From NCBI GenBank assembly GCA_046715235.1, contig JBKJZO010000192.1, positions 1-19,507 of the forward strand: a stretch of DNA of 19,507 nucleotides. The letters run 5' to 3'. Positions 7,773 through 14,848 of the stretch are shown piece after piece. The position numbers and the translations under genes were made by a program. The notes beneath the pieces are model-generated. The model made no database searches, was not told where the DNA came from, and saw only the letters and a list, made by a program, of their open reading frames with translations. Within the stretch, counting starts at the first letter, position 1. Every line of letters begins with the position of its first letter. The DNA is from JBKJZO01 sp046715235 (lineage in GTDB: Bacteria; Actinomycetota; Actinomycetes; BP-191).

Positions 7773-9055
7773 CAGCGGTGTTCGACTCCATCGACCAGGC
7801 GATCGCCGATGTCGCCGCCGGCAAGGCGATCATCGTCGTCGACGACGCCGACCGGGAGAACGAAGGCGACATCATCTTCGCCGCGGAGAAGGCGACGCCT
7901 GAGCTCCTGACGTTCATGGTCAGGTTCACCAGCGGCGTGATCTGCGTACCGATGCAGGGTGCCGACCTCGACCGGCTCGAGCTGCCGCTGATGAACCAGC
8001 AGAACACCGACCGGATGCGCACCGCGTTCACGGTTTCCGTCGACGCGCGCGACGGGATCACCACGGGGATCTCTGCCGCTGACCGCGCGCGCACGATTGC
8101 GACACTCGCCGATCTGCAGACCTCCGCGCAGGACCTGACCCGACCGGGCCACATCTTCCCGCTGCGGTACGCCGACGGCGGCGTACTGCGCCGGCCCGGA
8201 CACACCGAAGCCAGCGTCGACCTGGCGCGGCTCGCCGGGCTGCGCCCTGCGGGTGTCCTGGCCGAGATCGTGAGCGACGACGGCTCGATGGCGCGACTGC
8301 CCGAACTCACCGAGTTCGCCCGCCGGCACAGCCTCACACTGATCACGATCGCTGACCTGATCGCCTACCGCCGCCGTACCGAGAAGCAGGTGCAGGTGAT
8401 CGCGGAGGCGCGGATCCCGACGCGGCACGGCGAGTTCCGGGGCGTCGGCTACCGCTCGACCTTCGATGGGGTCGAGCACATTGCCCTCGTCGCCGGCGAG
8501 ATGGGCGACGGCGAGTCGGTGCTCGTCCGGGTGCACTCGGAGTGCCTGACCGGCGATGTTCTTGGCTCGACCCGGTGCGACTGCGGCCCGCAGCTCGACG
8601 CGGCCCTGGCCGCGGTCGCCGCCGAAGGCCGCGGCGTCGTGCTCTACATGCGAGGTCACGAGGGGCGCGGGGTCGGCCTGATGCACAAACTGCAGGCCTA
8701 CCAATTGCAGGACGCCGGCGACGACACAGTCGACGCCAACCTCAACCTGGGGTTCCCTGCCGACTCGCGTGACTACGGCACGGGCGCGCAGATCCTGGTC
8801 GACCTGGGCATCCGCACGATGCGGCTGCTGACCAACAACCCGGCCAAGCGGGCCGGTCTCGAAGGCTACGGCCTCGAGATCGTCGCGCGGGTGCCGCTCG
8901 TGACGACTCCCACGAAGGAAAACCTGCGCTACCTGACGACCAAGCGCGACCGGATGGGTCACGAGCTCGAGCTGCCCGGCGCGTTCGACGAACCGACCGA
9001 GGCCAGTGCGGCGCCGACAACAGAGACGCTGCCGGCCGCTGAGGGTGCCCAGTGA
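7769..9055 (+). CDS. ribBA: Bifunctional DHBP synthase / GTP cyclohydrolase II
   Basis: Supplies both branches of riboflavin synthesis: 3,4-dihydroxy-2-butanone 4-phosphate from ribulose 5-phosphate, and the pyrimidine precursor from GTP. The product is 428 aa. The RibB half (about 1-205) has the acidic loop DDADRENEGD (25-34) and the GHIFPLR and RRPGHTEASVDLARLAG motifs. The RibA half (about 208-400) has the zinc cysteines C259, C270 and C272 (ECLTGDVLGSTRCDCG), MRGHEGRGVGL, and the C-terminal LLTNNPAKRAGLEGYG. Both halves keep the key residues, so both activities are expected. The start is GTG 7769, overlapping the ribE stop (GTGA). A 28-residue Ala/Thr/Glu-rich tail follows the RibA domain. 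Confidence 0.96.
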   Translation: MTAVFDSIDQAIADVAAGKAIIVVDDADRENEGDIIFAAEKATPELLTFMVRFTSGVICVPMQGADLDRLELPLMNQQNTDRMRTAFTVSVDARDGITTGISAADRARTIATLADLQTSAQDLTRPGHIFPLRYADGGVLRRPGHTEASVDLARLAGLRPAGVLAEIVSDDGSMARLPELTEFARRHSLTLITIADLIAYRRRTEKQVQVIAEARIPTRHGEFRGVGYRSTFDGVEHIALVAGEMGDGESVLVRVHSECLTGDVLGSTRCDCGPQLDAALAAVAAEGRGVVLYMRGHEGRGVGLMHKLQAYQLQDAGDDTVDANLNLGFPADSRDYGTGAQILVDLGIRTMRLLTNNPAKRAGLEGYGLEIVARVPLVTTPTKENLRYLTTKRDRMGHELELPGAFDEPTEASAAPTTETLPAAEGAQ

Positions 9056-9558
9056 GCGGGTCGGGTACGCCGCCTGCCGAGCCGGTCGACGCGGCCGGGC
9101 TGACCCTGGCGATCGTGGCGACGAGATGGCACCCGCGTATCACCGATGCCCTGCTCGCGTCTGCGTTGGCTACGGCGAAGGACTGCGGTGTCGACGAGCC
9201 GACCGTAGCCCGCGTATCGGGGGCAGTGGAGATTTCCGTCGTCGCACAGGAGCTCGCGCGGTCGCACGACGCTGTCGTCGCGCTGGGCGTGGTGATTCGC
9301 GGCGGCACCCCGCACTTCGACTACGTCTGCGATGCCGTGACCGCGGGGCTGACCCGGGTCGCACTCGACGCGCGCACACCCGTCGGCAACGGTGTGCTCA
9401 CCTGCGACACGGAGGAGCAGGCCCTGGCCCGCGCCGGCCTGCCCGACTCCTCTGAAGATAAAGGTCGCGACGCCGTACTCGCCGCACTCGATACTGCCGT
9501 CCTGCTGCGCAGCCTGCGCGGTAGCACCCCCGACACTGATTCCGCAGAGAGGTGCTGA
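9052..9558 (+). CDS. ribH: 6,7-dimethyl-8-ribityllumazine synthase
   Basis: Condenses dihydroxybutanone phosphate with the diaminopyrimidine to form lumazine, the substrate of RibE; the family assembles into pentamers or 60-mers. The product is 168 aa. Visible motifs are LAIVATRWHPRI near the N-terminus, SGAVEI (56-61), VVALGVVIRGGTPHFDYV with the catalytic His at 88, and NGVLTCDTEEQALARAG. The start is GTG 9052 in a GTGA overlap with ribBA. The C-terminus carries about 20 extra polar residues after the last helix. hisG begins 2 nt after its stop, so it is almost certainly co-transcribed. Confidence 0.96.
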   Translation: MSGSGTPPAEPVDAAGLTLAIVATRWHPRITDALLASALATAKDCGVDEPTVARVSGAVEISVVAQELARSHDAVVALGVVIRGGTPHFDYVCDAVTAGLTRVALDARTPVGNGVLTCDTEEQALARAGLPDSSEDKGRDAVLAALDTAVLLRSLRGSTPDTDSAERC

Positions 9559-9559
9559 C

Positions 9560-10435
9560 GTGCTGTCGCTGGTACTCCCCAAGGGTTCCCTCGAGAAGCA
9601 GGTGCTCGACCTCTTCGACGCCGCCGACCTGACAGTTGTGCGGGGGAGCGACCGCGACTACCACGCCAAGGTTCGCGATCCGCGCATCGACCGGGTGCGT
9701 TTCCTGCGGCCACAGGAGATCCCGACGTACGTCGAGCAGGGCATCTTCGATCTTGGCATCAGCGGTCGTGACTGGGTGACCGAGACCGGCGCCGACGTTG
9801 TCAGTCTGGGCGAGATCGGTGGTGGCCGCGCCGGCGAAGCGGTCGTGCAGGTCGTGCTGGCCGTGCCCAAGGAATCGCCCTGGGAGAGCGTGCGTGACCT
9901 GCCGGACGGCGTCCGCATCTCGACGGAGCTGCCCGAGACGACCCGGCGCTTCCTCGAGGAGCACGGCGTCAAGGGCATGGTCTTCACCTCGCACGGCGCG
10001 ACCGAGGCGAAGATCCCCGACATCGTCGACGCCATCGTCGACCTCACCGAGACCGGCTCGTCGTTGCGCAAAGCCGGACTCAAGGTGATCGACGTGCTGC
10101 TCACCAGCCAGACTGAGCTGCTTGCCAATCGCGAGGCGTACGACGACCCGACCAAGCGCGCGGCGATGGAGGACATCACCCTGCTGCTGCAAGGCGCACT
10201 GCGCGCCCGCGGCCACGTCCTGCTCAAGCTGAATGTTGCCGCCGCGGCGCTCGATGCAGTCGTCCAGACGCTGCCGTCCATGACATCGCCGACGATCTCC
10301 GCGCTCGCTACCGGAGGGTTCCACGCCGTCGAGACCGTGGTCAGCAAGCAGGGCATCAACACGCTGCTGACGTCGCTCAAGGCGGCCGGGGCGCGCGACA
10401 TCCTGGAGCTCCCGATTTCCAAGATCGTCGAATAG
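9560..10435 (+). CDS. hisG: ATP phosphoribosyltransferase, long form
   Basis: First and feedback-controlled step of histidine biosynthesis: ATP + PRPP to phosphoribosyl-ATP. The product is 291 aa, the length of the long HisG form with a C-terminal ACT-like regulatory domain (about 215-291), which binds histidine. N-terminal SLVLPKGSLEKQVLDLF and the phosphate-binding DLTETGSSLRKAGLKVID are typical. The start is GTG 9560, one base after the ribH stop, with GAGAGG at 9546-9551 as ribosome binding site. In several actinobacteria hisE lies just upstream of hisG; it is not here. Confidence 0.94.
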   Translation: MLSLVLPKGSLEKQVLDLFDAADLTVVRGSDRDYHAKVRDPRIDRVRFLRPQEIPTYVEQGIFDLGISGRDWVTETGADVVSLGEIGGGRAGEAVVQVVLAVPKESPWESVRDLPDGVRISTELPETTRRFLEEHGVKGMVFTSHGATEAKIPDIVDAIVDLTETGSSLRKAGLKVIDVLLTSQTELLANREAYDDPTKRAAMEDITLLLQGALRARGHVLLKLNVAAAALDAVVQTLPSMTSPTISALATGGFHAVETVVSKQGINTLLTSLKAAGARDILELPISKIVE

Positions 10436-10488
10436 CTCTGCTTGTCGAGAACCACTGATTGTCGAAAAATGCCGGCACGTCGAACCGC

Positions 10489-10504
10489 ACTGATACACAG
10501 ACGA
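10489..10504 (+). promoter_or_regulatory. Possible GntR operator (GATACA element) before atzG-like gene
   Basis: This 16-nt stretch shares 11 bases, including GATACA (10492-10497), with 12536-12551 upstream of the gntR start. Each copy lies upstream of a leaderless-type promoter of the same module. It is not palindromic, so the assignment to the FCD-family regulator is inference. Confidence 0.25.
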
Positions 10505-10528
10505 AATCTTCCGGACACAGCGCGGGGC

Positions 10529-10541
10529 TAGCCTGGCTGGG
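10529..10541 (+). promoter_or_regulatory. Leaderless-type promoter of the atzG-like gene
   Basis: TAGCCT (10529-10534) fits an actinobacterial -10 box and is followed by 6 nt before GTG 10541, which would place the transcription start at or next to the start codon. No Shine-Dalgarno is seen, in agreement. No good -35 box is recognisable. The spacer from hisG (10436-10528) also holds two TTGTCGA direct repeats (10442-10448, 10459-10465) and the palindrome TGCCGGCA (10470-10477); no terminator hairpin is clear. Confidence 0.5.
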
Positions 10542-10762
10542 TGCCTGATCTCGATGCCGTCTATCGACCCGGTGACCCCGATGAGGTGGCCGCGGTACTT
10601 CCGTTCGTACGGGCGGCCGCCGCGGCGCTCGAGTTCGACCTGGAGGATTTCGACGAGGCCGCCGCTGCCGCCCACGTCGCCGGTCTGCTGCGCCAGCGCG
10701 CGATCGTCGAGGCGGCCGGTCGCGGTCAGCACGCGGAGCTCGCTCCGACATTCGTGCCGTGA
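10541..10762 (+). CDS. AtzG-like small subunit (DUF4089, GatC-like)
   Basis: A 73-aa acidic, Ala-rich protein predicted to be helical, with a C-terminal extended tail. Its size, composition (AVLPFVRAAAAALEF, then HVAGLLRQRAIVEAA) and position immediately before an AtzE-type amidase match AtzG/HpxX. In that family the small protein wraps around the amidase much as GatC does with GatA and is needed for a stable AtzE complex. The start is GTG 10541 behind a leaderless-type -10 box; the end overlaps the amidase start by 4 nt (GTGA at 10759-10762), consistent with stoichiometric synthesis. Identification rests on weak similarity plus context. Confidence 0.7.
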   Translation: MPDLDAVYRPGDPDEVAAVLPFVRAAAAALEFDLEDFDEAAAAAHVAGLLRQRAIVEAAGRGQHAELAPTFVP

Positions 10763-12123
10763 CGGAGGCGATACGTACCCGCGGGGTCGGTGACATCGCC
10801 GATTCGGTTCGCAGCGGCCGGTTGCTGGCGGTCGAGGTGGTGCAGGCGGCGCTCGACGCGATCGCCAGCGACGACGGCGCGATCAACAGCGTCACGGAAG
10901 TGTTCGCCGAGCGCGCGCTGCGCACGGCTGCACGAGTCGACGCGACCGTGCGCAGTGGAGCGGACCCGGGCCGGCTGGCCGGCGTACCTTTCGGCGTCAA
11001 GGACCTGTTCGACGTCGCGGGTGTGACGACACTGGCCGGCTCGGTGATCTACAAGGACCGCCCGCCCGCCGTACGCGACGCGGCCGCGGTCACGGCGCTT
11101 GAGGCCTCGGGCGCCATCCTGGTGGCGACGCTGCGGATGGACGAGTTTGCCTACGGCTTCACGACCGAGAACACGCACTACGGACCGACACACAACCCGC
11201 ACGACCTGGCGAGGATCGCGGGCGGTTCCTCGGGCGGTTCGGCCGCCGCGGTCGCCGCGGGCCTGCTGCCCCTCACCCTCGGCTCTGACACCAACGGCTC
11301 CATCCGGGTGCCGGCCGCGCTGTGTGGGATCTTCAGCCTCAAGCCGACGTACGGGCGACTGTCCCGGCAGGGGATGGCGCCGTTCGTCGACTCGCTCGAC
11401 ACGGTGGGCATCATGGCCCGCTCGGTGGCTGACCTCGTCAGCGTCTTCGACGTACTTGATCCCGCCAACCGCGTCGCCGCCGCGGGGCACCGTGGGCAGC
11501 TGCGCATCGGCGTACTCGGCGGCTACTTCGCCGCCGGCGGGTCAGCCGACGCGATGGAGGTGGTCGCGACCGCCGCTGCAGCCCTCGGCGCCGACCGCGT
11601 CATCGAAAGTCCCCTCGCCCCGGCTGCCCGCGCCGCCGCAATGATCATCACGGCCGCCGAGGGCGGCCAGGAGCACCTGGACGACCTGCGGAACCGCGGT
11701 CGCGACTTCGACCCGATGACCCGGGAGCGCTTCCTCGCAGGTGCGTTGCTGCCCGCCGCTGCCTACGTCGACGCGCAACGGTTCCGCTCGCTCTGGCGCG
11801 ACGAAGTCACCCGGCTGATGCGAGACGTCGACGTTCTTCTCGCGCCGGCGACGCCGTTCTCCGCGCCGGTCATCGGCGAGCGCGGCGTAGTCAGCGCCGG
11901 CCAGAACATGGACGTCGCCCCCAACCTGGGCTTGTACGCCCAGCCACTGTCGTTCGTCGGGCTGCCAGTGGTCACGGCGCCGGTGACTCGCCCTGGCGAG
12001 ATGCCACTCGGCGTACAGGTGGTTGCCCGCCCGGGTCGGGAGGCGGACGCTTTCCGCGCTGCTTTCGCGCTGGAGGAGGCAGGCGTCGCGACCTGTTCGG
12101 TCGTCGACGTCGTTGCGTCCTGA
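10759..12123 (+). CDS. AtzE/HpxY-like amidase (amidase signature family)
   Basis: A 454-aa amidase with the complete Ser-cisSer-Lys triad: Lys81 in GVKDLFDVAG, cis-Ser157 in GGSSGGSAAAVAAG and Ser181 in SDTNGSIRVPA. FAYGFTTENTHYG (about 130-142) and SLKPTYGRLSRQG are shared with AtzE, the 1-carboxybiuret hydrolase of cyanuric acid catabolism, and with HpxY of oxalurate catabolism. The preceding small AtzG-like gene and following AtzH-like gene support this family. The usual GKTNMDEF of amidases reads ATLRMDEF here. The start is GTG 10759, overlapping the small-subunit stop. Substrate choice between carboxybiuret, oxalurate or another carbamoylated acid cannot be read from sequence; the nearby biuH and atzF favour the biuret side. 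Confidence 0.85.
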   Translation: MTEAIRTRGVGDIADSVRSGRLLAVEVVQAALDAIASDDGAINSVTEVFAERALRTAARVDATVRSGADPGRLAGVPFGVKDLFDVAGVTTLAGSVIYKDRPPAVRDAAAVTALEASGAILVATLRMDEFAYGFTTENTHYGPTHNPHDLARIAGGSSGGSAAAVAAGLLPLTLGSDTNGSIRVPAALCGIFSLKPTYGRLSRQGMAPFVDSLDTVGIMARSVADLVSVFDVLDPANRVAAAGHRGQLRIGVLGGYFAAGGSADAMEVVATAAAALGADRVIESPLAPAARAAAMIITAAEGGQEHLDDLRNRGRDFDPMTRERFLAGALLPAAAYVDAQRFRSLWRDEVTRLMRDVDVLLAPATPFSAPVIGERGVVSAGQNMDVAPNLGLYAQPLSFVGLPVVTAPVTRPGEMPLGVQVVARPGREADAFRAAFALEEAGVATCSVVDVVAS

Positions 12124-12503
12124 TGCGGGAGGTCGACCGGCCTGACGTAGTCGCGGAGGTGACCGCGGCCTTCGATCGCTACGAGCAGGCGCTGCGCGCC
12201 AATGACGCCGCGACCCTGACCGAACTGTTCTGGACCGATCCCCGTACGACCCGCTTCGGCGACGGGGAGAACCTCTACGGGTCGGAGGCCATCGCCGCGT
12301 TTCGAGCTGCCCGGCTGCCGATAAACGCGGCGCGCTCACTGGGCCGGGTGCTCATCACCGCTTTCGGCGACGACATGGCTGTCGCGTCGGCCGAGTTCTC
12401 TCGCGGTGACGGACGCGCGGGTCGCCAGACGCAGACATGGTGGCGAACAGAGGACGGGTGGCGTGTCGTGAATGCGCATGTTTCGTTGCTAAATGTCCCC
12501 TGA
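12123..12503 (+). CDS. AtzH/HpxZ-like protein (DUF3225, NTF2/SnoaL fold)
   Basis: A 126-aa protein with the pattern of DUF3225 members: an N-terminal helix (FDRYEQALRANDAATLTELFW), then TTRFGDGENLYGSEAIAAFR, and beta strands ending in TWWRTEDGWRVVNAHVS, which is typical of the cone-shaped NTF2 fold. AtzH of the cyanuric acid pathway belongs here and is reported as a decarboxylase acting after AtzEG (1,3-dicarboxyurea to allophanate); HpxZ in the oxalurate cluster is the other named member. ATG 12123 overlaps the amidase stop by one base (TGATG), so it belongs to the same operon. Family assignment is good; the exact reaction is inferred from homologues. Confidence 0.8.
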   Translation: MREVDRPDVVAEVTAAFDRYEQALRANDAATLTELFWTDPRTTRFGDGENLYGSEAIAAFRAARLPINAARSLGRVLITAFGDDMAVASAEFSRGDGRAGRQTQTWWRTEDGWRVVNAHVSLLNVP

Positions 12504-12535
12504 AACAGCACCGAATCGTCATCGGTCGGAAACCT

Positions 12536-12551
12536 ACGGATACAGCGTTGA
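12536..12551 (+). promoter_or_regulatory. Possible GntR operator (GATACA element) before gntR
   Basis: GATACA at 12539-12544, in a 16-nt context matching 10489-10504 at 11 positions. It lies 13 nt before the -10 box of gntR, where a repressor would block RNA polymerase. Autoregulation is inference. Confidence 0.25.
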
Positions 12552-12564
12552 CACGGCGCGTCCC

Positions 12565-12579
12565 TAGCGTCGCGGGGCA
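12565..12579 (+). promoter_or_regulatory. Leaderless-type promoter of gntR
   Basis: TAGCGT (12565-12570) followed by 8 nt and ATG 12579, with no Shine-Dalgarno. A TTGACA at 12548-12553 is only 11 nt from this -10 box, too close to be its -35. The rest of the 75-nt spacer has a weak hairpin (ACCGA 12510-12514 with TCGGT 12522-12526). Confidence 0.45.
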
Positions 12580-13316
12580 TGGCGACACGGGATACCACGC
12601 GGGATACCGCCACCCTGTCTCACGATGTCGACCACGCTGGCCGGGCCGACAGCGTCTACGTCGACCTCAAGCGGCGACTGCTCGTAGGGGACTTCCCGCT
12701 GCGCATCCGGCTCGGCGAGCAGCGGCTTGCAGCGACACTCGGCGTCTCCCGGACACCGGTGCGGCAAGCGCTGCAGAGGCTGCACGCCGAGAGGCTGCTC
12801 GAGCGCCATCCAGAAGGCGGGTTCGCGCCGGCCGCGCTGGACTTGGCGGGCCTGCGGGAGCTCTACGAGGTGCGCCGCATGTTCGAACTCGCGGCCCTGG
12901 TGCGCCCCGAGCAGCACGGAACGGTGCACGCCGCCGACATCCTCGAGCCGCTGCGCGACGAATGGATGCGGCTGCGCGACCACCCGCCGGCCGCTGATCC
13001 CGGGTTCGTTCTCTGTGATGAGAGTTTCCACGAGCAGCTCGCCCTCGCCGCCGGCAACGAGGCGCTGGTCGGGTTGCTGCATGACGTCAACGAGCGGATC
13101 CGGCTGATCCGCATGCACGACTTCCTCACTGAGGAGCGAGTCGCGACGACGATCTCCCAGCACCTAGGGATCGTCGAGGCCGTTCTCGCCGGCGACCTGG
13201 TCGGCGGCCGGCAGTTGTTCGAGTCCCACCTCGGTGAGTCCGTCGCGGTCGTCGAAAGCCGTGCCACCCGAGCCCTCGCACGGATGGCTACCGAAGGGCG
13301 GGCGATGTGGGCATGA
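12579..13316 (+). CDS. GntR-family transcriptional regulator, FCD (FadR-type) ligand domain
   Basis: A 245-aa DNA-binding regulator. The winged helix-turn-helix (about 24-85) includes LKRRLLVGDF, LGEQRLAATLGVSRTPVRQAL and the wing ERHPEGGF. The FCD domain (about 92-228) keeps the metal/ligand residues Asp147, His151 (CDESFHEQL), His195 (SQHLGIVEA) and His217 (ESHLGES), so it probably binds a small carboxylate effector through a metal ion. It sits between the atzGEH-like genes and the importer genes, and its stop overlaps the ATPase start (ATGA). A role as the local repressor controlled by a pathway intermediate is inferred from position and family. Confidence 0.9.
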   Translation: MATRDTTRDTATLSHDVDHAGRADSVYVDLKRRLLVGDFPLRIRLGEQRLAATLGVSRTPVRQALQRLHAERLLERHPEGGFAPAALDLAGLRELYEVRRMFELAALVRPEQHGTVHAADILEPLRDEWMRLRDHPPAADPGFVLCDESFHEQLALAAGNEALVGLLHDVNERIRLIRMHDFLTEERVATTISQHLGIVEAVLAGDLVGGRQLFESHLGESVAVVESRATRALARMATEGRAMWA

Positions 13317-14848
13317 CAGCGATAACGGCCGATGCGACCCTCACACCTCTGCTGGCCGCGCGCGGCCTCACCTGCCGATTCGGAGAGGTCGTCGCCAACG
13401 ACGGCGTCGACTTCGACGTCATGGCCGGCGAAGTGCATGCCGTCCTCGGTGAGAACGGCGCCGGCAAGAGCACGTTGATGAAGCTCATCTACGGCGTCTA
13501 CCGGGCCAATGCGGGCGAGATGCACGTCGACGGCGAGGTGGTGTCGATCGGCTCACCCGCCGACGCGCGCGCGGCTGGCATCGGCATGGTGTTCCAGGAC
13601 CTGCGGCTCATTCCGGCGTTCACCGTCACTGAGAACATCGCGCTCGCCCTGCCGACCGGCGGCCTGCGGCTCGACCGGCGGGCACTCAAAGCCCAGATCG
13701 TCGAGGCGTCGGCGAAGTTCGGGCTCGCCGTCGATCCCGGCGCGCTCGTTCGCCACCTGTCGATCGGGGAGCGCCAGCGCGTCGAGATCCTGAAGGTCCT
13801 GATGTGCGGTGCGCGGCTGCTCATCCTCGACGAGCCCACCAGTGTCCTCGCGCCGCAGGAGGTCGACGGGCTCTTCGCCGCGATCGCCGCGCTGCGGGCC
13901 TCCGGCCTGGCCGTCGTCGTCATCACCCACAAGCTGCCCGAGGTGCGGGCCATCGCCGACCGGCTGACGGTGTTGCGCGGTGGCCGGGTCATCCTGCGCA
14001 ACGCGACGCTCGACGAGTACGACGACGACGCACTCGTCGACGCCATGGTCGGCCGCACCGTGCCGCCGCTCGCGACAGCGCACGAGCCGCCCGACCCCGA
14101 TTCGCAGCCGGTCCTGCAGCTGCGCGAGGTCAGCGTCACCGGTGGCGCGGGCCACGTCGCACTGCGAGGCGTCAATCTCGACATCCGCCCCGGGGAACTC
14201 GTGGGCGTCGCGGGCGTGGCCGGAAGCGGTCAGCGGGAGCTGTGCGACGTGGTGCTCGGAGTCTGCGCACCCGTGACGGGATCGGTGTTCGTGAAGGGCG
14301 TCGACGTCACCGGACGCGAGGCGACGGCGTTCCTCGCACTCGGCATTGCGGGTATCCCGGAGGACCCGATCACTGAGGCCGTGGTCCCAGGACTGAGTGT
14401 GACGGAGCACATGGCTCTGTCAGATCCAGAAGCCCTCCGCCAGCGCCTGCGTATCGACTGGACGGGAGTCCGCAGCAGGGCCGCGAAGATTAACGAGCAG
14501 ATCGATCTGCGGATGGCGCCGCTGGAGCGACAGGTCGGCGAGCTGTCAGGGGGCAACATCCAGCGAGTCATGCTGACGCGGGCGTTCGGTGCCGCGCCGG
14601 AACTGCTCGTCGCCGCCTACCCGAGCCGCGGGCTCGACATCGCGACCACACGCCGTACTCAGGAGCTCCTGCTCGAACGGCGGGCCGCGGGTGCCGCGGT
14701 ACTCGTCGTATCCGAGGACCTCGACGAACTCCTCGCTCTCTCGGATCGCATCGTCGTCATGCACAACGGCGAGATCGCCGGCATCGTCCGACCCAACGAC
14801 ACCGACCGATACGCAATCGGGCGCCTCATGCTCGGGAGCGCGGCATGA
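13313..14848 (+). CDS. ABC importer ATP-binding protein, two ABC domains (BMP/nucleoside-type)
   Basis: Cytoplasmic ATPase of the importer, 511 aa with two fused ABC domains, as in sugar and BMP-receptor (YufO-like) systems. Domain 1 has Walker A GENGAGKST (46-54), a signature at about 149 (LSIGERQR) and Walker B LLILDEPTS (about 168-176). Domain 2 (from about 262) has a degenerate Walker A (GVAGSGQRE), signature LSGGNIQRV (about 409) and a degenerate Walker B (AAYPSRGLDI); such asymmetry is normal in this class. ATG 13313 gives the ATGA overlap with gntR; GTG 13307, two codons earlier, is an alternative start. The end overlaps the first permease by 4 nt. Confidence 0.93.
   Translation: MTAITADATLTPLLAARGLTCRFGEVVANDGVDFDVMAGEVHAVLGENGAGKSTLMKLIYGVYRANAGEMHVDGEVVSIGSPADARAAGIGMVFQDLRLIPAFTVTENIALALPTGGLRLDRRALKAQIVEASAKFGLAVDPGALVRHLSIGERQRVEILKVLMCGARLLILDEPTSVLAPQEVDGLFAAIAALRASGLAVVVITHKLPEVRAIADRLTVLRGGRVILRNATLDEYDDDALVDAMVGRTVPPLATAHEPPDPDSQPVLQLREVSVTGGAGHVALRGVNLDIRPGELVGVAGVAGSGQRELCDVVLGVCAPVTGSVFVKGVDVTGREATAFLALGIAGIPEDPITEAVVPGLSVTEHMALSDPEALRQRLRIDWTGVRSRAAKINEQIDLRMAPLERQVGELSGGNIQRVMLTRAFGAAPELLVAAYPSRGLDIATTRRTQELLLERRAAGAAVLVVSEDLDELLALSDRIVVMHNGEIAGIVRPNDTDRYAIGRLMLGSAA

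Noticed and set aside
9398..10732. Long minus-strand open frame (444 codons) antisense to hisG
   Set aside because: Shadow of hisG codon bias; no family resemblance and no ribosome binding site.
12548..12553. TTGACA as -35 box of gntR
   Set aside because: Only 11 nt from the likely -10 box TAGCGT, and no -10 box lies 16-19 nt downstream.
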